In this document: positions 1-8,957 of the stretch, piece by piece
Numbering within the stretch: position 1 is the stretch's first letter
Layout: every line of letters begins with the position of its first letter
Assembly (NCBI GenBank): GCA_030427985.1
Contig: JAUIBH010000006.1
Coordinates: 1-64,000, forward strand
Direction of reading: 5' to 3'
DNA from: Bacteroidia bacterium
GTDB lineage: Bacteria > Bacteroidota > Bacteroidia > Flavobacteriales > Flavobacteriaceae
DNA length: 64,000 nt
Notes under the pieces: model-generated
Database searches by the model: none
The model's input: only the letters and a program-made list of their open reading frames with translations
What the model was told of the DNA's origin: nothing
Made by a program: the position numbers and the translations under genes

Positions 1-67
1 AGATAATTAAAAACCCCATAAAATGGGCGTTTCAAGACATATAAAACCATTTGAGACCATAAAGAGA

Positions 68-115
68 CTGACTCATAATCAGGGGGTCCCTGGTTCGAGC
101 CCAGGTGGGACCACC
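68..115 (+). tRNA. 3' half of a CAT-anticodon tRNA (att remnant)
   Basis: Anticodon arm (CTGA, loop CTCATAA, TCAG), a perfect T arm (CCTGG, loop TTCGAGC, CCAGG) and acceptor strand TGGGACC plus A and CC are present. No GGTCCC-type 5' acceptor strand or D arm lies upstream, so this is not a working tRNA gene. The CAT anticodon would fit elongator Met or Ile2. A 3' half that starts at the anticodon stem is what tyrosine-recombinase elements leave at the far end of their insertion, and the tRNA-Ala islet later in this window shows the same arrangement. The intact tRNA copy would lie left of the window. Confidence 0.75.
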
Positions 116-116
116 T

Positions 117-153
117 AAAACCCTTTCAAGTCACTGATTTGGAAGGGTTTTTT
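117..153 (+). terminator. Intrinsic terminator after tRNA fragment
   Basis: AAACCCTT pairs with AAGGGTTT across a loop of about 17 nt and is followed by a T run. It probably is the original terminator of the tRNA whose 3' half precedes it. Confidence 0.7.
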
Positions 154-233
154 ATTTATACAAATGAAATTTGGGGATTTTTTAGAACATACGGTTAAAA
201 GATTAATCTTAAATTGAATGTCAAAAATCTACC

Positions 234-1613
234 ATGAGCAATAACGAACCCAAGCCATTTTATATCAACCGAAGAAACTTTTTAAAAGGGTCCACTGCAG
301 CCTTGGCGTTATCATCATTTGGCGCTTACGGGCTGGACTTGATGTATTCCCCAAGAAAAATAAATGTGGGCCTTATTGGTTGCGGGTGGTATGGTAAAAG
401 CGATTTGTTCAAACTGATTCAGGTGGCTAATGTTGAGGTGGTTTCGTTATGCGATGTGGACCAAAACTATTTGGAGGAAGCCGCAAAACTGGTTTCAGAA
501 CGGCAGAAATCGGGTAAAAAACCTCGTTTATATAAGGATTACCGCAAAATGCTGGCCGAAAAGGATTTGGACATTGTGCTTATCGGTTCTCCAGACCATT
601 GGCATGCCCTGCAAGCCATTGAAGCCATGGAATCTGGGGCGCACTTGTACCTTCAAAAGCCCATAAGTCTTGATGTTCTGGAAGGCGAGGCCATTTTGGC
701 TACCGCCCGAAAGTTGGGAAAAAAGGTTCAAATAGGAACACAGCGAAGAAGCACCCCGCACTTGGTTGAGGGCAAGAAAAATATTATTGACGCGGGATTG
801 TTGGGCAAAATATCCCATGTGGACATGTGCTGCTATTATCACATGCGATGGAATGCGAATCCACCCGTTCAGGAAATTCCAGATTATTTTGATTACGACC
901 TTTGGTCGGGGCCCGCTCCTATGAGGCCTTTTATTGGTGTGCCGCACCGAACTTGGCGTGCTTTTATGGAATATGGAAATGGGATTGTGGGTGATATGTG
1001 TGTCCACATGTTGGATACGGTACGGTGGATGCTAGGGCTGGGATGGCCCAAAAAAGTGAGCTCCACTGGAGGAATTTACGTGCAAAAAGACTCCATTGCC
1101 AATATTTCGGATACCCAGACCGCTGTATTTGAATTTGATGAGCTCAACTGCATTTGGCAGCACCGGAGTTGGGGAACCCCTCCCGACCCCGAATACCCAT
1201 GGGCCTTTTTTATTTATGGGGAAAAGGGAACTTTAAAGGGAAGCGTACACAAGTACGAGTTTATTCCAAATGACGGTGGTAAAACCATTAAAGGGGAGGC
1301 AGTTTTCGAACGCGAGCAATACCCAGAGGATTTAAAAGAAAAGGACATCGAATTGCATACCGCTCCAGCAACTCGGGCACACATGTTGGATTTACTGGCC
1401 GCCATTGAGCAAGACACATTGCCTGTGGCGGATGTGGAAGAAGGTCACATTTCCACCGCAAGCTGCATCATGGCCAATCTTTCTATGGACTTGGAACGCC
1501 CTTTGATTTACAACCCTCAACAAAGAATCATTGTTGATGACTCCGAGGCCACAGCCTTATTAAAACGGGAGTATCGTGGCTCGTGGCAGCACCCTTCGGA
1601 AACCAAATTGTAA
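234..1613 (+). CDS. Gfo/Idh/MocA family oxidoreductase, Tat-exported
   Basis: A 459-residue NAD(P)-dependent oxidoreductase of the Gfo/Idh/MocA family, which usually acts on sugars or inositol-like substrates. The N-terminus carries a twin-arginine signal (N-R-R-N-F-L-K at residues 12-18, then a hydrophobic Ala/Leu stretch), so a folded, cofactor-loaded enzyme is expected in the periplasm. A Rossmann fold starts near residue 43 with G-L-I-G-C-G-W-Y-G. The usual E-K-P catalytic lysine motif reads Q-K-P near residue 142. The substrate cannot be told from sequence. It is followed by a secreted peptidase gene 107 bp downstream on the same strand. Confidence 0.9.
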   Translation: MSNNEPKPFYINRRNFLKGSTAALALSSFGAYGLDLMYSPRKINVGLIGCGWYGKSDLFKLIQVANVEVVSLCDVDQNYLEEAAKLVSERQKSGKKPRLYKDYRKMLAEKDLDIVLIGSPDHWHALQAIEAMESGAHLYLQKPISLDVLEGEAILATARKLGKKVQIGTQRRSTPHLVEGKKNIIDAGLLGKISHVDMCCYYHMRWNANPPVQEIPDYFDYDLWSGPAPMRPFIGVPHRTWRAFMEYGNGIVGDMCVHMLDTVRWMLGLGWPKKVSSTGGIYVQKDSIANISDTQTAVFEFDELNCIWQHRSWGTPPDPEYPWAFFIYGEKGTLKGSVHKYEFIPNDGGKTIKGEAVFEREQYPEDLKEKDIELHTAPATRAHMLDLLAAIEQDTLPVADVEEGHISTASCIMANLSMDLERPLIYNPQQRIIVDDSEATALLKREYRGSWQHPSETKL

Positions 1614-1720
1614 TTACTTGATCTAAAAATTGCGGCTAGAAACTTCAATTCACCGCCCATAGACTTACTTTACTCCTCAGGATTCCGTAATTTCCAACGA
1701 AATTCTAACTCACTCAAAAA

Positions 1721-4336
1721 ATGATTCTAAAAATTGCAAACCTCAAAGCGTTGCTATTTTCCGTAGTGATGACTTTGGCCTTCACTTCATTCACTATTGC
1801 ACAAAATGTTCCATCTCCCAAGGACGTGTACGGATTCAATGTTGGCGATGATTATCAACTGGCAGATTACACTCAAATTGAAGATTATTTGACCAAGCTG
1901 GACAATGCTTCCAACCGTGTTAAAAAAATTGAGATTGGCGAAACGGTTCTGGGTCGCAAAATGTACCTGCTGTTCATTTCCACCGAAGAAAATTTGGCCC
2001 AATTGGACAAATGGAAAGACATCAGCACTAAATTGGCCAGAGTTCAGGTTGATGATAATGCAGCAGAAATGCTTTCTCAAGAAGGCAAAGCGATTGTATG
2101 GATTGATGGTGGAATGCATTCCACCGAGTTGGCCCATGGGCAAATGACTTCTGAATTGGCATATACCATGGCCACTTCGGAAACACCAGAGATGCAAAAA
2201 GTGCGGGAAAATGTGATTACCCTGTTAATGCCCGTTATGAATCCTGATGGATTGGACATTGTGGTGGATTGGTATCGAAAAAACCGAGATACGCCCTATG
2301 AAACTTCAAGACCTCCCATTCTCTATCATTATTATATGGGGCACGACAATAACCGGGACTGGTTTATGAACACCATGCCAGAGACCTATAATGTCACTAA
2401 AATCTTGTACAATGAATGGTACCCACAGATTGTGTACAACCATCACCAATCGTCACCATCGTGGACCAAGATTTCCATTCCGCCTTATGCGGACCCCGTT
2501 AATCCGAAGATTCACCCCGCTGTAACCGCTGGTGTAAGTGAGGTAGGTTCGGCCATGTCCAAGCGCTTTTCGTTGGAAAACATGCCGGGTGCCATTGCCG
2601 ATAATTTTTATACCATGTTCTGGAATGGTGGTGGGCGAACTGTGCCTTATTATCATAATATGATCGGTATCCTTACCGAAACAGGGCATACTTCCCCAAC
2701 CCCACGATTCTACGACCCTGAAAAACTTCCAAAAACAGTTGCTGGGGGAACACCCACGGATGGAACGGACATCATGTACCCCGACCCTTGGAAAGGCGGG
2801 GAATCCCATTTTAGGGATGCGGTAGATTATATGCTCACGGCAACTTGGGCAGTATTGGATTTGGCGGCGGACAGAAAGAGCAATTACCTCTACAACATTT
2901 ACAAAATGGGAGCTTTTGCCATTGAAAAAGCCAAGACCGAAGGGCCATTTGCCTACGTGATTGGCAAAGACCAGTGGGATTCCTTTGAAGCGGTTAATTT
3001 GGTAAATGTGCTGTTGCAAGGCGGAATTGAAATTGAAAAGGCAACCAAGGATTTTACCATTGGCGATACCAAATACGAAAAAGGCTCCTATGTGATCTAT
3101 GGCGGGCAGGCGTTTCGACCTTATTTGTTGGACTTGATGGAAAAGCAGGACTATCCCACACGTTTTCAATACCCTGGTGGGCCACCGGACACCCCTTATG
3201 ATCTGGCGGGATGGACCTTACCCATGCAAATGGGAGTTGACGTTGCTAAAATAGCAGCGCCTTTTGATGTCTCAACAGAAAAGGTTACTGGAAAAGTTGA
3301 ATATTATGAAGGAGGCCTCAACCGAAATGGTTCGTATGGATATGCCCTTAACGTAAATACCAATGCTTCAGTTGCGGCCGCCAACAAAATTTTAAAAGCT
3401 GGAGGAACAGTGTATAAGTCGATGACTGATTTCAAAGCAGGGAAGTTTTCTTTTCCAGCTGGATCTTTTGTGGTTACGGGAGATAAGGCCGTAATGGAAT
3501 CCTTGGCTGATGACTATGGTTTGGAGTTCACGGGCTTGATGGCAAAACCAGAGGTTCAGCTGACCAAACTTCACTTGCCCAAAGTTGGACTCTACAAGTC
3601 GTGGGTGGCCAATATGGATGAAGGTTGGACTCGCTTCGTGATGGATGAGTATGGGTTTGATACCGATACCCTTCACGATGTGGATATTAAAACGGTGGAT
3701 TTGTCCAAGTACGATGCCATCATTCTTCCCTCGCAAGAGGCAAAATCTATTTTACATGGCCATACCCCTTTGGAAATGCCTGAAAAATTTACCGGAGGTG
3801 TAGGGCTGGAAGGTTCGCTCGCCCTGAGCAATTATGTGAAGCAGGGTGGCACTTTGTTGGCCTTTGATGCTGCCAGCGATTTTGTCATTGAGCAGTTCGG
3901 ATTGCCATTGAAAGATGCCGTTGAGGGTGTGGATAGCAAGGACTTTTTCATACCAGGCTCTTTGATCAAAACCGGAATAGACACTACAAACCCACTGGCC
4001 TTTGGTATGAAGGATACGGTTTCGGTGTCCTTTAATAAAAGTAGGGCCTTTACTATTGACAAACAGAGCAAAAAGGGTGAAGGCGGCGTAGAAAACATTA
4101 AAGATGCCCCTAAACCAGACGTTGAGGTAATAGCCACCTATGCGGAAAAGAACCTTTTGATGAGCGGTTGGGCCATGGGTGAAAACAAGTATATCGCCAA
4201 GAAACCTGCAATGGTCAAAGCAAAATACGGAAAAGGGGCCGTGATTCTGTACGCTTTTAGGCCACAATTTAGAGCACAGCCTCGTGGCACCTATAAATTG
4301 ATTTTTAATGCGATTTATCAGGGGGCATCGGATTAA
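1721..4336 (+). CDS. M14 family zinc carboxypeptidase, secreted
   Basis: An 871-residue peptidase with a Sec signal (hydrophobic segment ending ...TSFTIAQ). The M14 zinc ligands are seen as G-G-M-H-S-T-E (H-x-x-E) and a later His in Y-N-H-H-Q-S. M-N-P-D-G follows the first ligand pair, and T-E-T-G-H-T probably carries the catalytic Glu. The C-terminal 250 residues resemble the glutamine-amidotransferase-like domain often attached to this subgroup and contain no obvious catalytic site. It is likely periplasmic or outer-membrane associated and used for peptide scavenging. The substrate is unknown. Confidence 0.88.
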   Translation: MILKIANLKALLFSVVMTLAFTSFTIAQNVPSPKDVYGFNVGDDYQLADYTQIEDYLTKLDNASNRVKKIEIGETVLGRKMYLLFISTEENLAQLDKWKDISTKLARVQVDDNAAEMLSQEGKAIVWIDGGMHSTELAHGQMTSELAYTMATSETPEMQKVRENVITLLMPVMNPDGLDIVVDWYRKNRDTPYETSRPPILYHYYMGHDNNRDWFMNTMPETYNVTKILYNEWYPQIVYNHHQSSPSWTKISIPPYADPVNPKIHPAVTAGVSEVGSAMSKRFSLENMPGAIADNFYTMFWNGGGRTVPYYHNMIGILTETGHTSPTPRFYDPEKLPKTVAGGTPTDGTDIMYPDPWKGGESHFRDAVDYMLTATWAVLDLAADRKSNYLYNIYKMGAFAIEKAKTEGPFAYVIGKDQWDSFEAVNLVNVLLQGGIEIEKATKDFTIGDTKYEKGSYVIYGGQAFRPYLLDLMEKQDYPTRFQYPGGPPDTPYDLAGWTLPMQMGVDVAKIAAPFDVSTEKVTGKVEYYEGGLNRNGSYGYALNVNTNASVAAANKILKAGGTVYKSMTDFKAGKFSFPAGSFVVTGDKAVMESLADDYGLEFTGLMAKPEVQLTKLHLPKVGLYKSWVANMDEGWTRFVMDEYGFDTDTLHDVDIKTVDLSKYDAIILPSQEAKSILHGHTPLEMPEKFTGGVGLEGSLALSNYVKQGGTLLAFDAASDFVIEQFGLPLKDAVEGVDSKDFFIPGSLIKTGIDTTNPLAFGMKDTVSVSFNKSRAFTIDKQSKKGEGGVENIKDAPKPDVEVIATYAEKNLLMSGWAMGENKYIAKKPAMVKAKYGKGAVILYAFRPQFRAQPRGTYKLIFNAIYQGASD

Positions 4337-4356
4337 AAAACATTTAGAAATTGAGT

Positions 4357-4385
4357 AAAAACCCATCAGCTACTGATGGGTTTTT
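4357..4385. terminator. Bidirectional terminator between convergent genes
   Basis: A near-perfect stem AAAACCCATCAG / CTGATGGGTTTT with a 3-nt loop, flanked by A and T runs on both sides. It serves both the M14 peptidase gene and the TauE/SafE gene, which converge here. Confidence 0.9.
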
Positions 4386-4393
4386 ACTTTCTG

Positions 4394-5149
4394 TTATTTA
4401 AAAAGAATGGCAATGGCCCCAATAGCAGTTACAATCAAAATAAAGCGTTTGTAATTTTTTTCGTTGATTTTCTTCACAATCACAACCCCGAGAAAGAGCC
4501 CTACCAAAATGGCAGGTAGTAACCTAAGGTTGATCATGAGGCTTTCCATAGTAACCGTTTTCCAAACAAAGATGTGAAAGGGAAGCTTGAACGTGTTGGT
4601 AATAAAAAAGAGCCAAGCAGCTGTACCCACGAATTCATTCTTGGGCAAGCGCATGCCTAAAAAGAAAATGTTGGTAAAGGCCCCGGCCAAATTTCCGATC
4701 ATGGTGCAAATCCCGGCCATGATGCCCATAGACCCCGCAAACAGCCAATGGGTGGGAACATGTTCCGATTTCCTTTGGTCCCACGAATACAATAGCCCTA
4801 AACTGATAAAAATTACGGTGACCATGCCCCATTTGAATTCCCGTTCCGGAAGGTCTTTACCGATGAGGACACCAATAAAGATGCCCAGAATCATCCATGG
4901 GAGAAAGCGTAAAATGTATTTCCATTGGGTATGCCTATTGTAATAGATAACCGCAAAGATGTCACCCACAATCAACAAGGGAACAATCAACCCCGTTGAA
5001 GCTCTGGAACCAAAGGCCAAAGCCATGAGGGTAACGTTGAAAATGGACATTCCCTTCAAGCCCGCCTTGGAGACCCCCATAAGAAACACGGCTGTACCAG
5101 CCATAACCCAAGAGGCAATTGAAATTTGGGAGAGGGGAGAAAGGTCCAT
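4394..5149 (-). CDS. TauE/SafE family membrane permease
   Basis: A 251-residue polytopic membrane protein with seven to eight hydrophobic segments. It has the family's N-terminal glycine-rich helix (G-V-S-K-A-G-L-K-G) and an internal repeat of the two halves. The family exports sulfite, sulfoacetate or other organic anions. The substrate here is unknown and no sulfur genes are adjacent. A -7 element (TACTTTTG, 5169-5176) lies about 20 nt upstream of the start, in the gap after ribE, so it may be transcribed on its own. Confidence 0.88.
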   Translation of the reverse strand: MDLSPLSQISIASWVMAGTAVFLMGVSKAGLKGMSIFNVTLMALAFGSRASTGLIVPLLIVGDIFAVIYYNRHTQWKYILRFLPWMILGIFIGVLIGKDLPEREFKWGMVTVIFISLGLLYSWDQRKSEHVPTHWLFAGSMGIMAGICTMIGNLAGAFTNIFFLGMRLPKNEFVGTAAWLFFITNTFKLPFHIFVWKTVTMESLMINLRLLPAILVGLFLGVVIVKKINEKNYKRFILIVTAIGAIAILFK

Positions 5150-5168
5150 TCGGTTTATTGGTTAAGAA

Positions 5169-5176
5169 CAAAAGTA
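5169..5176 (-). promoter_or_regulatory. Bacteroidota-type -7 element for TauE/SafE gene
   Basis: TACTTTTG on the minus strand matches the TAnnTTTG consensus and sits about 20 nt upstream of the start codon. No TTG is found at the expected -33 position, so support is partial. Confidence 0.4.
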
Positions 5177-5204
5177 ACCTAAAAAGATGTCTTTATTAGG
5201 GCTA

Positions 5205-5795
5205 TCAGCTCCTCAATTCTAGCAATCGGGCCACATACTTGCCTACCACATCAAACTCAAGATTTACTACAGCTCCCACTTTATAGGTATGGAAACGGGT
5301 GTGTTCATACGTATACGGAATAATGGCCACACTAAAGCTGTCCTTTTTGGAATCGACTACGGTAAGGCTTACCCCATCTACAGTAATGGACCCCTTTTCA
5401 ATGGTAATATTATTCAGTTTGGAATCATACTGAAAGGTAAAGAACCAGCTTCCATCTTTTTCTGCAATGGAAGTACAAACGGCGGTTTGGTCCACATGCC
5501 CTTGTACAATATGGCCGTCCAACCGAGCCCCTAAAAGCATGGCGCGCTCTAAATTCACGACATTTCCCACCTTCAAATTGCCCAAACTGGTCTTGTTCAA
5601 AGTCTCTTCAATGGCGGTCACTGTGTAGGAGTCACCATCGAGGGAAACCACCGTAAGGCATACCCCGTTGTGGGACACACTCTGATCAATTTTCAATTCT
5701 TGGGTAATGCTGGACGAAACTGTAATGTGCAAATTTCCGCCTTCTTTTTCGAGCTTTTCAACTTTCCCCAAAGTCTCTATAATACCTGTGAACAT
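5205..5795 (-). CDS. ribE: Riboflavin synthase, alpha subunit
   Basis: 196 residues beginning M-F-T-G-I-I-E, the family's near-invariant N-terminus. This fixes the start at 5795 rather than an in-frame codon 33 bases upstream. It contains two lumazine-binding beta-barrel repeats, each with a hydrophobic-V-N-L-E-R/F type strand. It catalyses dismutation of two 6,7-dimethyl-8-ribityllumazine molecules to riboflavin in the cytosol. A -7 promoter element (5826-5833) lies just upstream of the chosen start and overlaps the longer reading frame, which supports the shorter form. It is divergent from pdxA. Confidence 0.96.
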   Translation of the reverse strand: MFTGIIETLGKVEKLEKEGGNLHITVSSSITQELKIDQSVSHNGVCLTVVSLDGDSYTVTAIEETLNKTSLGNLKVGNVVNLERAMLLGARLDGHIVQGHVDQTAVCTSIAEKDGSWFFTFQYDSKLNNITIEKGSITVDGVSLTVVDSKKDSFSVAIIPYTYEHTRFHTYKVGAVVNLEFDVVGKYVARLLELRS

Positions 5796-5825
5796 GAATG
5801 TTATTAATTGACTAGCTTTGTAGTG

Positions 5826-5833
5826 CAAAAGTA
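5826..5833 (-). promoter_or_regulatory. Bacteroidota-type -7 element for ribE
   Basis: TACTTTTG on the minus strand, followed by CAC. It places transcription start near 5820, about 25 nt before the ribE ATG. No matching TTG at -33. Confidence 0.5.
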
Positions 5834-5853
5834 GCTATATCAGTATTGATTCT

Positions 5854-6906
5854 ATGAAAGAAACACCAAAAATAAAGCTTGGGATTTCCATTGGGGACCT
5901 AAACGGCATTGGGTGCGAAGTGGCGCTCAAGACTTTTGAAGATGCCAGAATGTTAGATTTCTGCACCCCCGTCATTTTTGCATCGAACAAGACCATCTCC
6001 CAGCAAAAATCGGATTTGGGCATCGATATTACCTTTAATGGAGTGAGAGATGCATCCCAGGTGGTGGAAGGAAAAATCAATATTGTGAATGTATGGAAAG
6101 AAGTTCCCAACATTGAATATGGAAAAGCTACCGAAGAGGGAGGAAAATACGCCATTAAATCCCTCCGAGCGGCTGTGGTTGCACTGAAGGAAGAAAAGAT
6201 AGATGTGCTGGTTACGGCACCCATCAATAAGAACAACGTGCAAGCCGATGATTTCAAATTTCCTGGCCATACCGACTTTTTGGCCCAAGAACTCAATGGG
6301 GAAAGCTTGATGTTTATGGTGGACGATACCCTTCGGGTTGGATTGTTGACGGACCACATCGCCGTTAAGGATGTAGCCCATGCCATTACCCCAAAATTGA
6401 TTCGACATAAAGTGGCCACCATGGAAAAGTCGCTAAAAATGGATTTTGGAATTCGTAGGCCTAAAATTGCGCTCTTGGGTATAAATCCACATAGTGGCGA
6501 TAATGGAACCATTGGTGAGGAAGATGACAAAATCATGAAACCCGCAGTTCAAGAACTCTTCAACAAGGGAACCTTGGTGTATGGTCCCTATTCGGCGGAC
6601 AGTTTTTTTGGCTCCAGCACCCACACCCATTTTGATGCGGTTCTGGCAGCCTATCACGATCAAGGGCTAATTCCGTTCAAAACACTTTCTTTTGGAAAAG
6701 GCGTGAATTACACCGCGGGATTGGAGCGGATCAGAACCTCCCCTGACCATGGTACCGCCTATGAAATTGCAGGAAAAGGTAAGGCTGATGAAAGTTCCTT
6801 TAAAGAAGCGGTTTTTATGGCAATTAAAGTCTTTAAGAACCGTTCAGAATATATAGAATTGACTCAAAACCCATTGCAAAAACAAAAAACCAAGCGAGCG
6901 AGTTAA
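5854..6906 (+). CDS. pdxA: 4-hydroxythreonine-4-phosphate dehydrogenase
   Basis: A 350-residue PdxA that oxidises 4-phospho-hydroxy-L-threonine with NAD+ in pyridoxal phosphate synthesis. Recognisable blocks are G-I-S-I-G-D-L-N-G-I-G at the N-terminus, the metal-binding histidines in F-P-G-H-T-D, in L-T-D-H-I-A and in A-A-Y-H-D-Q-G-L-I-P, and the G-V-N-Y-T-A-G-L block. Length is normal for the family. It stands head-to-head with ribE, with 58 bp between the starts, so the two cofactor genes share a control region. Confidence 0.97.
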   Translation: MKETPKIKLGISIGDLNGIGCEVALKTFEDARMLDFCTPVIFASNKTISQQKSDLGIDITFNGVRDASQVVEGKINIVNVWKEVPNIEYGKATEEGGKYAIKSLRAAVVALKEEKIDVLVTAPINKNNVQADDFKFPGHTDFLAQELNGESLMFMVDDTLRVGLLTDHIAVKDVAHAITPKLIRHKVATMEKSLKMDFGIRRPKIALLGINPHSGDNGTIGEEDDKIMKPAVQELFNKGTLVYGPYSADSFFGSSTHTHFDAVLAAYHDQGLIPFKTLSFGKGVNYTAGLERIRTSPDHGTAYEIAGKGKADESSFKEAVFMAIKVFKNRSEYIELTQNPLQKQKTKRAS

Positions 6907-6944
6907 AAACTTGTGCTTGGATTTGATATTTGTTAGCTTTGGAA

Positions 6945-6974
6945 TTGCAGTTTTACAAATAAGTAGTATCTTTG
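6945..6974 (+). promoter_or_regulatory. Promoter TTG-N19-TATCTTTG for the DUF177-rpmF-fabH-acc cluster
   Basis: A full match to the Bacteroidota sigma-A promoter: TTG at 6945-6947, exactly 19 nt, then TATCTTTG at 6967-6974. Transcription would start near 6980. This rules out an in-frame codon at 6972 as the start of the next gene and leaves a leader of about 40 nt before the ATG at 7020. Confidence 0.85.
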
Positions 6975-7019
6975 CACCCGCCTTTACGGGCTGGTACACA
7001 AACCCTAAGTGTAGAAACG

Positions 7020-7550
7020 ATGAAGCTGAAGGAGTTTTTTATCCCTTTTTCAGGATTGAAAGTGGGGAAACATGAATTTGTGTACAAGATTGATAATTCG
7101 TTCTTTGAATCTTTTGAATACCAAGAGTTTAACGGAGCTTCCGTTCAAGTGACTGCCGTTTTGGAAAAAATGAGCACCATGATGGAACTTGAAATAGAAG
7201 CAAAGGGCACGGTAAATGTGGACTGTGATCTAACGGGGGAACCTTATGATCAACCTATTAGTTCAGATTTGCATTTGGTGATCAAGTTTGGGGAGGAATA
7301 CAATGATGAGGATGATGAAATCTTGATTATTCCCCACGGAGAGCACCAGTTCAACATTGCACAGTATATCTATGAGATGTTGGTGCTGGCCGTTCCACAA
7401 AAACGGGTTCACCCTGGAGTTGAAGACGGAACACTGAAGTCGGACATCTTGGACAAGCTGGAAGAATTACAGCCAAAAGAGAACAAAGGAGCATCAGAAA
7501 AAACAGATCCCAGATGGGATGATTTAAAAAAGTTACTAACGGACAAATAG
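7020..7550 (+). CDS. DUF177 (YceD) family protein
   Basis: A 176-residue member of the DUF177/YceD family, always found next to rpmF. In bacteria and plastids the family is linked to 23S rRNA accumulation. The core shows the acidic and cysteine-poor pattern [12 protein letters not shown], with one Cys where many relatives have several. The C-terminus ends in [10 protein letters not shown], the typical D-P-R-x-x-x-L motif. The start at 7020 was chosen because the promoter's transcription start lies after the alternative codon at 6972. rpmF follows after 7 nt. Confidence 0.9.
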   Translation: MKLKEFFIPFSGLKVGKHEFVYKIDNSFFESFEYQEFNGASVQVTAVLEKMSTMMELEIEAKGTVNVDCDLTGEPYDQPISSDLHLVIKFGEEYNDEDDEILIIPHGEHQFNIAQYIYEMLVLAVPQKRVHPGVEDGTLKSDILDKLEELQPKENKGASEKTDPRWDDLKKLLTDK

Positions 7551-7557
7551 GTTTATA

Positions 7558-7758
7558 ATGGCACATCCTAAAAGAAAAACATCAAAGACCAGAAGGGACA
7601 AAAGAAGAACCCACTACAAAGCTGTGGCCCCTACAATTGCTAAGGATTCAGCAACTGGAGAAATGCACTTGTACCACAGAGCACATTGGCACGAAGGTAA
7701 ATTGTACTATAGAGGCCAAATTTTAATTGACAATACTGAAGAAGAGACTGCGGCCTAA
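7558..7758 (+). CDS. rpmF: 50S ribosomal protein L32
   Basis: A 66-residue basic protein with the L32 N-terminus [17 protein letters not shown]. It lacks the zinc-binding Cys pairs found in some L32 paralogues. It lies 7 nt after the DUF177 gene with a strong terminator 25 nt after its stop, so the two form a short transcription unit ahead of fabH. Confidence 0.98.
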   Translation: MAHPKRKTSKTRRDKRRTHYKAVAPTIAKDSATGEMHLYHRAHWHEGKLYYRGQILIDNTEEETAA

Positions 7759-7781
7759 CCGCAACCTTCTCAAAATAAACC

Positions 7782-7813
7782 AACTCCCGTTTTACTGCAA
7801 CGGGAGTTTTTTT
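7782..7813 (+). terminator. Intrinsic terminator after rpmF
   Basis: Stem AACTCCCGTT / AACGGGAGTT with a 7-nt loop, followed by seven T residues. Separates rpmF from fabH. Confidence 0.92.
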
Positions 7814-7845
7814 ATGGGCCCAAGTTCTGATTTAAAATAGAACCC

Positions 7846-7900
7846 GTTTTGACCAAAAAGTCATATAAAATGACTAATTTTCACCGCTTTTGGGTCAAAC
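7846..7900 (+). repeat. Nested inverted repeats in the fabH leader
   Basis: The outer arms GTTTTGACCAAAA (7846-7858) and TTTTGGGTCAAAC (7888-7900) are inverted copies apart from one shifted base. Between them, AGTCAT-ATAAA-ATGACT (7859-7875) is a perfect inner hairpin. The structure ends 33 nt before the fabH ATG. It could be a leader RNA structure or a DNA operator, and sequence alone does not decide. No protein known to bind it was identified. Confidence 0.6.
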
Positions 7901-7933
7901 TTCAATGTTTTTGACAATAAAAGAGACGCTAAA

Positions 7934-8932
7934 ATGAAGAAAACAACAGCGGCAATCACAGCTGTAGGAGGATACGTTCCAGATTTCGTTCTGTCTAACA
8001 AAGTACTGGAAACCATGGTTGATACCAATGATGAATGGATCACTACCAGAACAGGAATCAAAGAGCGAAGAATCTTAAAAAAAGAAAACGCCGGAACCTC
8101 ATTTATGGCCATCAAGGCTGCTGAGGATTTGATACAGAAAAGTGGGGTAGACCCTTCTGAAATTGATTTTGTATTGGTGGCCACGGCCACACCAGACCTT
8201 CCGGTCGCATCAACTGCAGCGTATGTAGCTTCAGAAATTGGCGCTGTGAATGCTTTTGCTTACGATTTACAAGCGGCATGTTCCAGCTTTTTGTATGGGA
8301 TGTCAACCGCAGCTAGTTATATTGAATCAGGAAGATATAAGAAAGTGTTGGTAATCGGGGCCGATAAAATGTCATCCATCATTGATTATACGGATCGTAC
8401 TACTTGCATCATTTTTGGTGATGGTGCCGGTGCCGCTCTTTTTGAGCCGAACGAAGAAGGGTTAGGGTTACAAGATGAATACCTGCGATCAGACGGTGTG
8501 GGACGTCAATTTTTAAAGATCGATGCTGGGGGCTCCATTTTGCCCGCATCCGAAGAAACCGTAAAGAACAAAAGACATTATGTATATCAAGACGGCAAAT
8601 CTGTTTTTAAGTTTGCCGTTTCCAATATGGCCGATGTATCTGCATTGATTATGGAACGCAACAACCTTACCCATGAAGATGTGCAGTGGTTGGTACCACA
8701 TCAGGCCAATAAACGTATTATTGATGCCACCGCAAACCGAATGGGCGTAGCCCCTGAAAAGGTGATGATAAACATAGATCGGTACGGAAATACAACATCT
8801 GCTACCTTGCCCCTATTGTTATTTGATTATGAAAAACAATTGAAAAAAGGGGATAATTTAATTTTTGCCGCCTTTGGCGGAGGGTTTACATGGGGTTCCA
8901 TTTACCTAAAATGGGCCTATAATTCAAAATAG
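7934..8932 (+). CDS. fabH: Beta-ketoacyl-ACP synthase III
   Basis: A 332-residue FabH that starts fatty-acid synthesis by condensing acetyl-CoA or a branched primer with malonyl-ACP. The thiolase-fold catalytic residues are visible: Cys in A-A-C-S-S-F, His in V-P-H-Q-A-N, and Asn in Y-G-N-T-T-S. Length is normal. accB follows after 25 nt and then accC, so chain initiation and malonyl-CoA supply are co-located. A nested inverted repeat lies in its leader. Confidence 0.97.
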   Translation: MKKTTAAITAVGGYVPDFVLSNKVLETMVDTNDEWITTRTGIKERRILKKENAGTSFMAIKAAEDLIQKSGVDPSEIDFVLVATATPDLPVASTAAYVASEIGAVNAFAYDLQAACSSFLYGMSTAASYIESGRYKKVLVIGADKMSSIIDYTDRTTCIIFGDGAGAALFEPNEEGLGLQDEYLRSDGVGRQFLKIDAGGSILPASEETVKNKRHYVYQDGKSVFKFAVSNMADVSALIMERNNLTHEDVQWLVPHQANKRIIDATANRMGVAPEKVMINIDRYGNTTSATLPLLLFDYEKQLKKGDNLIFAAFGGGFTWGSIYLKWAYNSK

Positions 8933-8957
8933 CACACTACTAACTAAATTATATTCC

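Noticed and set aside
528-1007. Long antisense frames within core genes (here and at 2453-3169, 23494-23916, 62667-63257)
   Set aside because: They are shadows of well-identified genes on the other strand and show no protein-family pattern.
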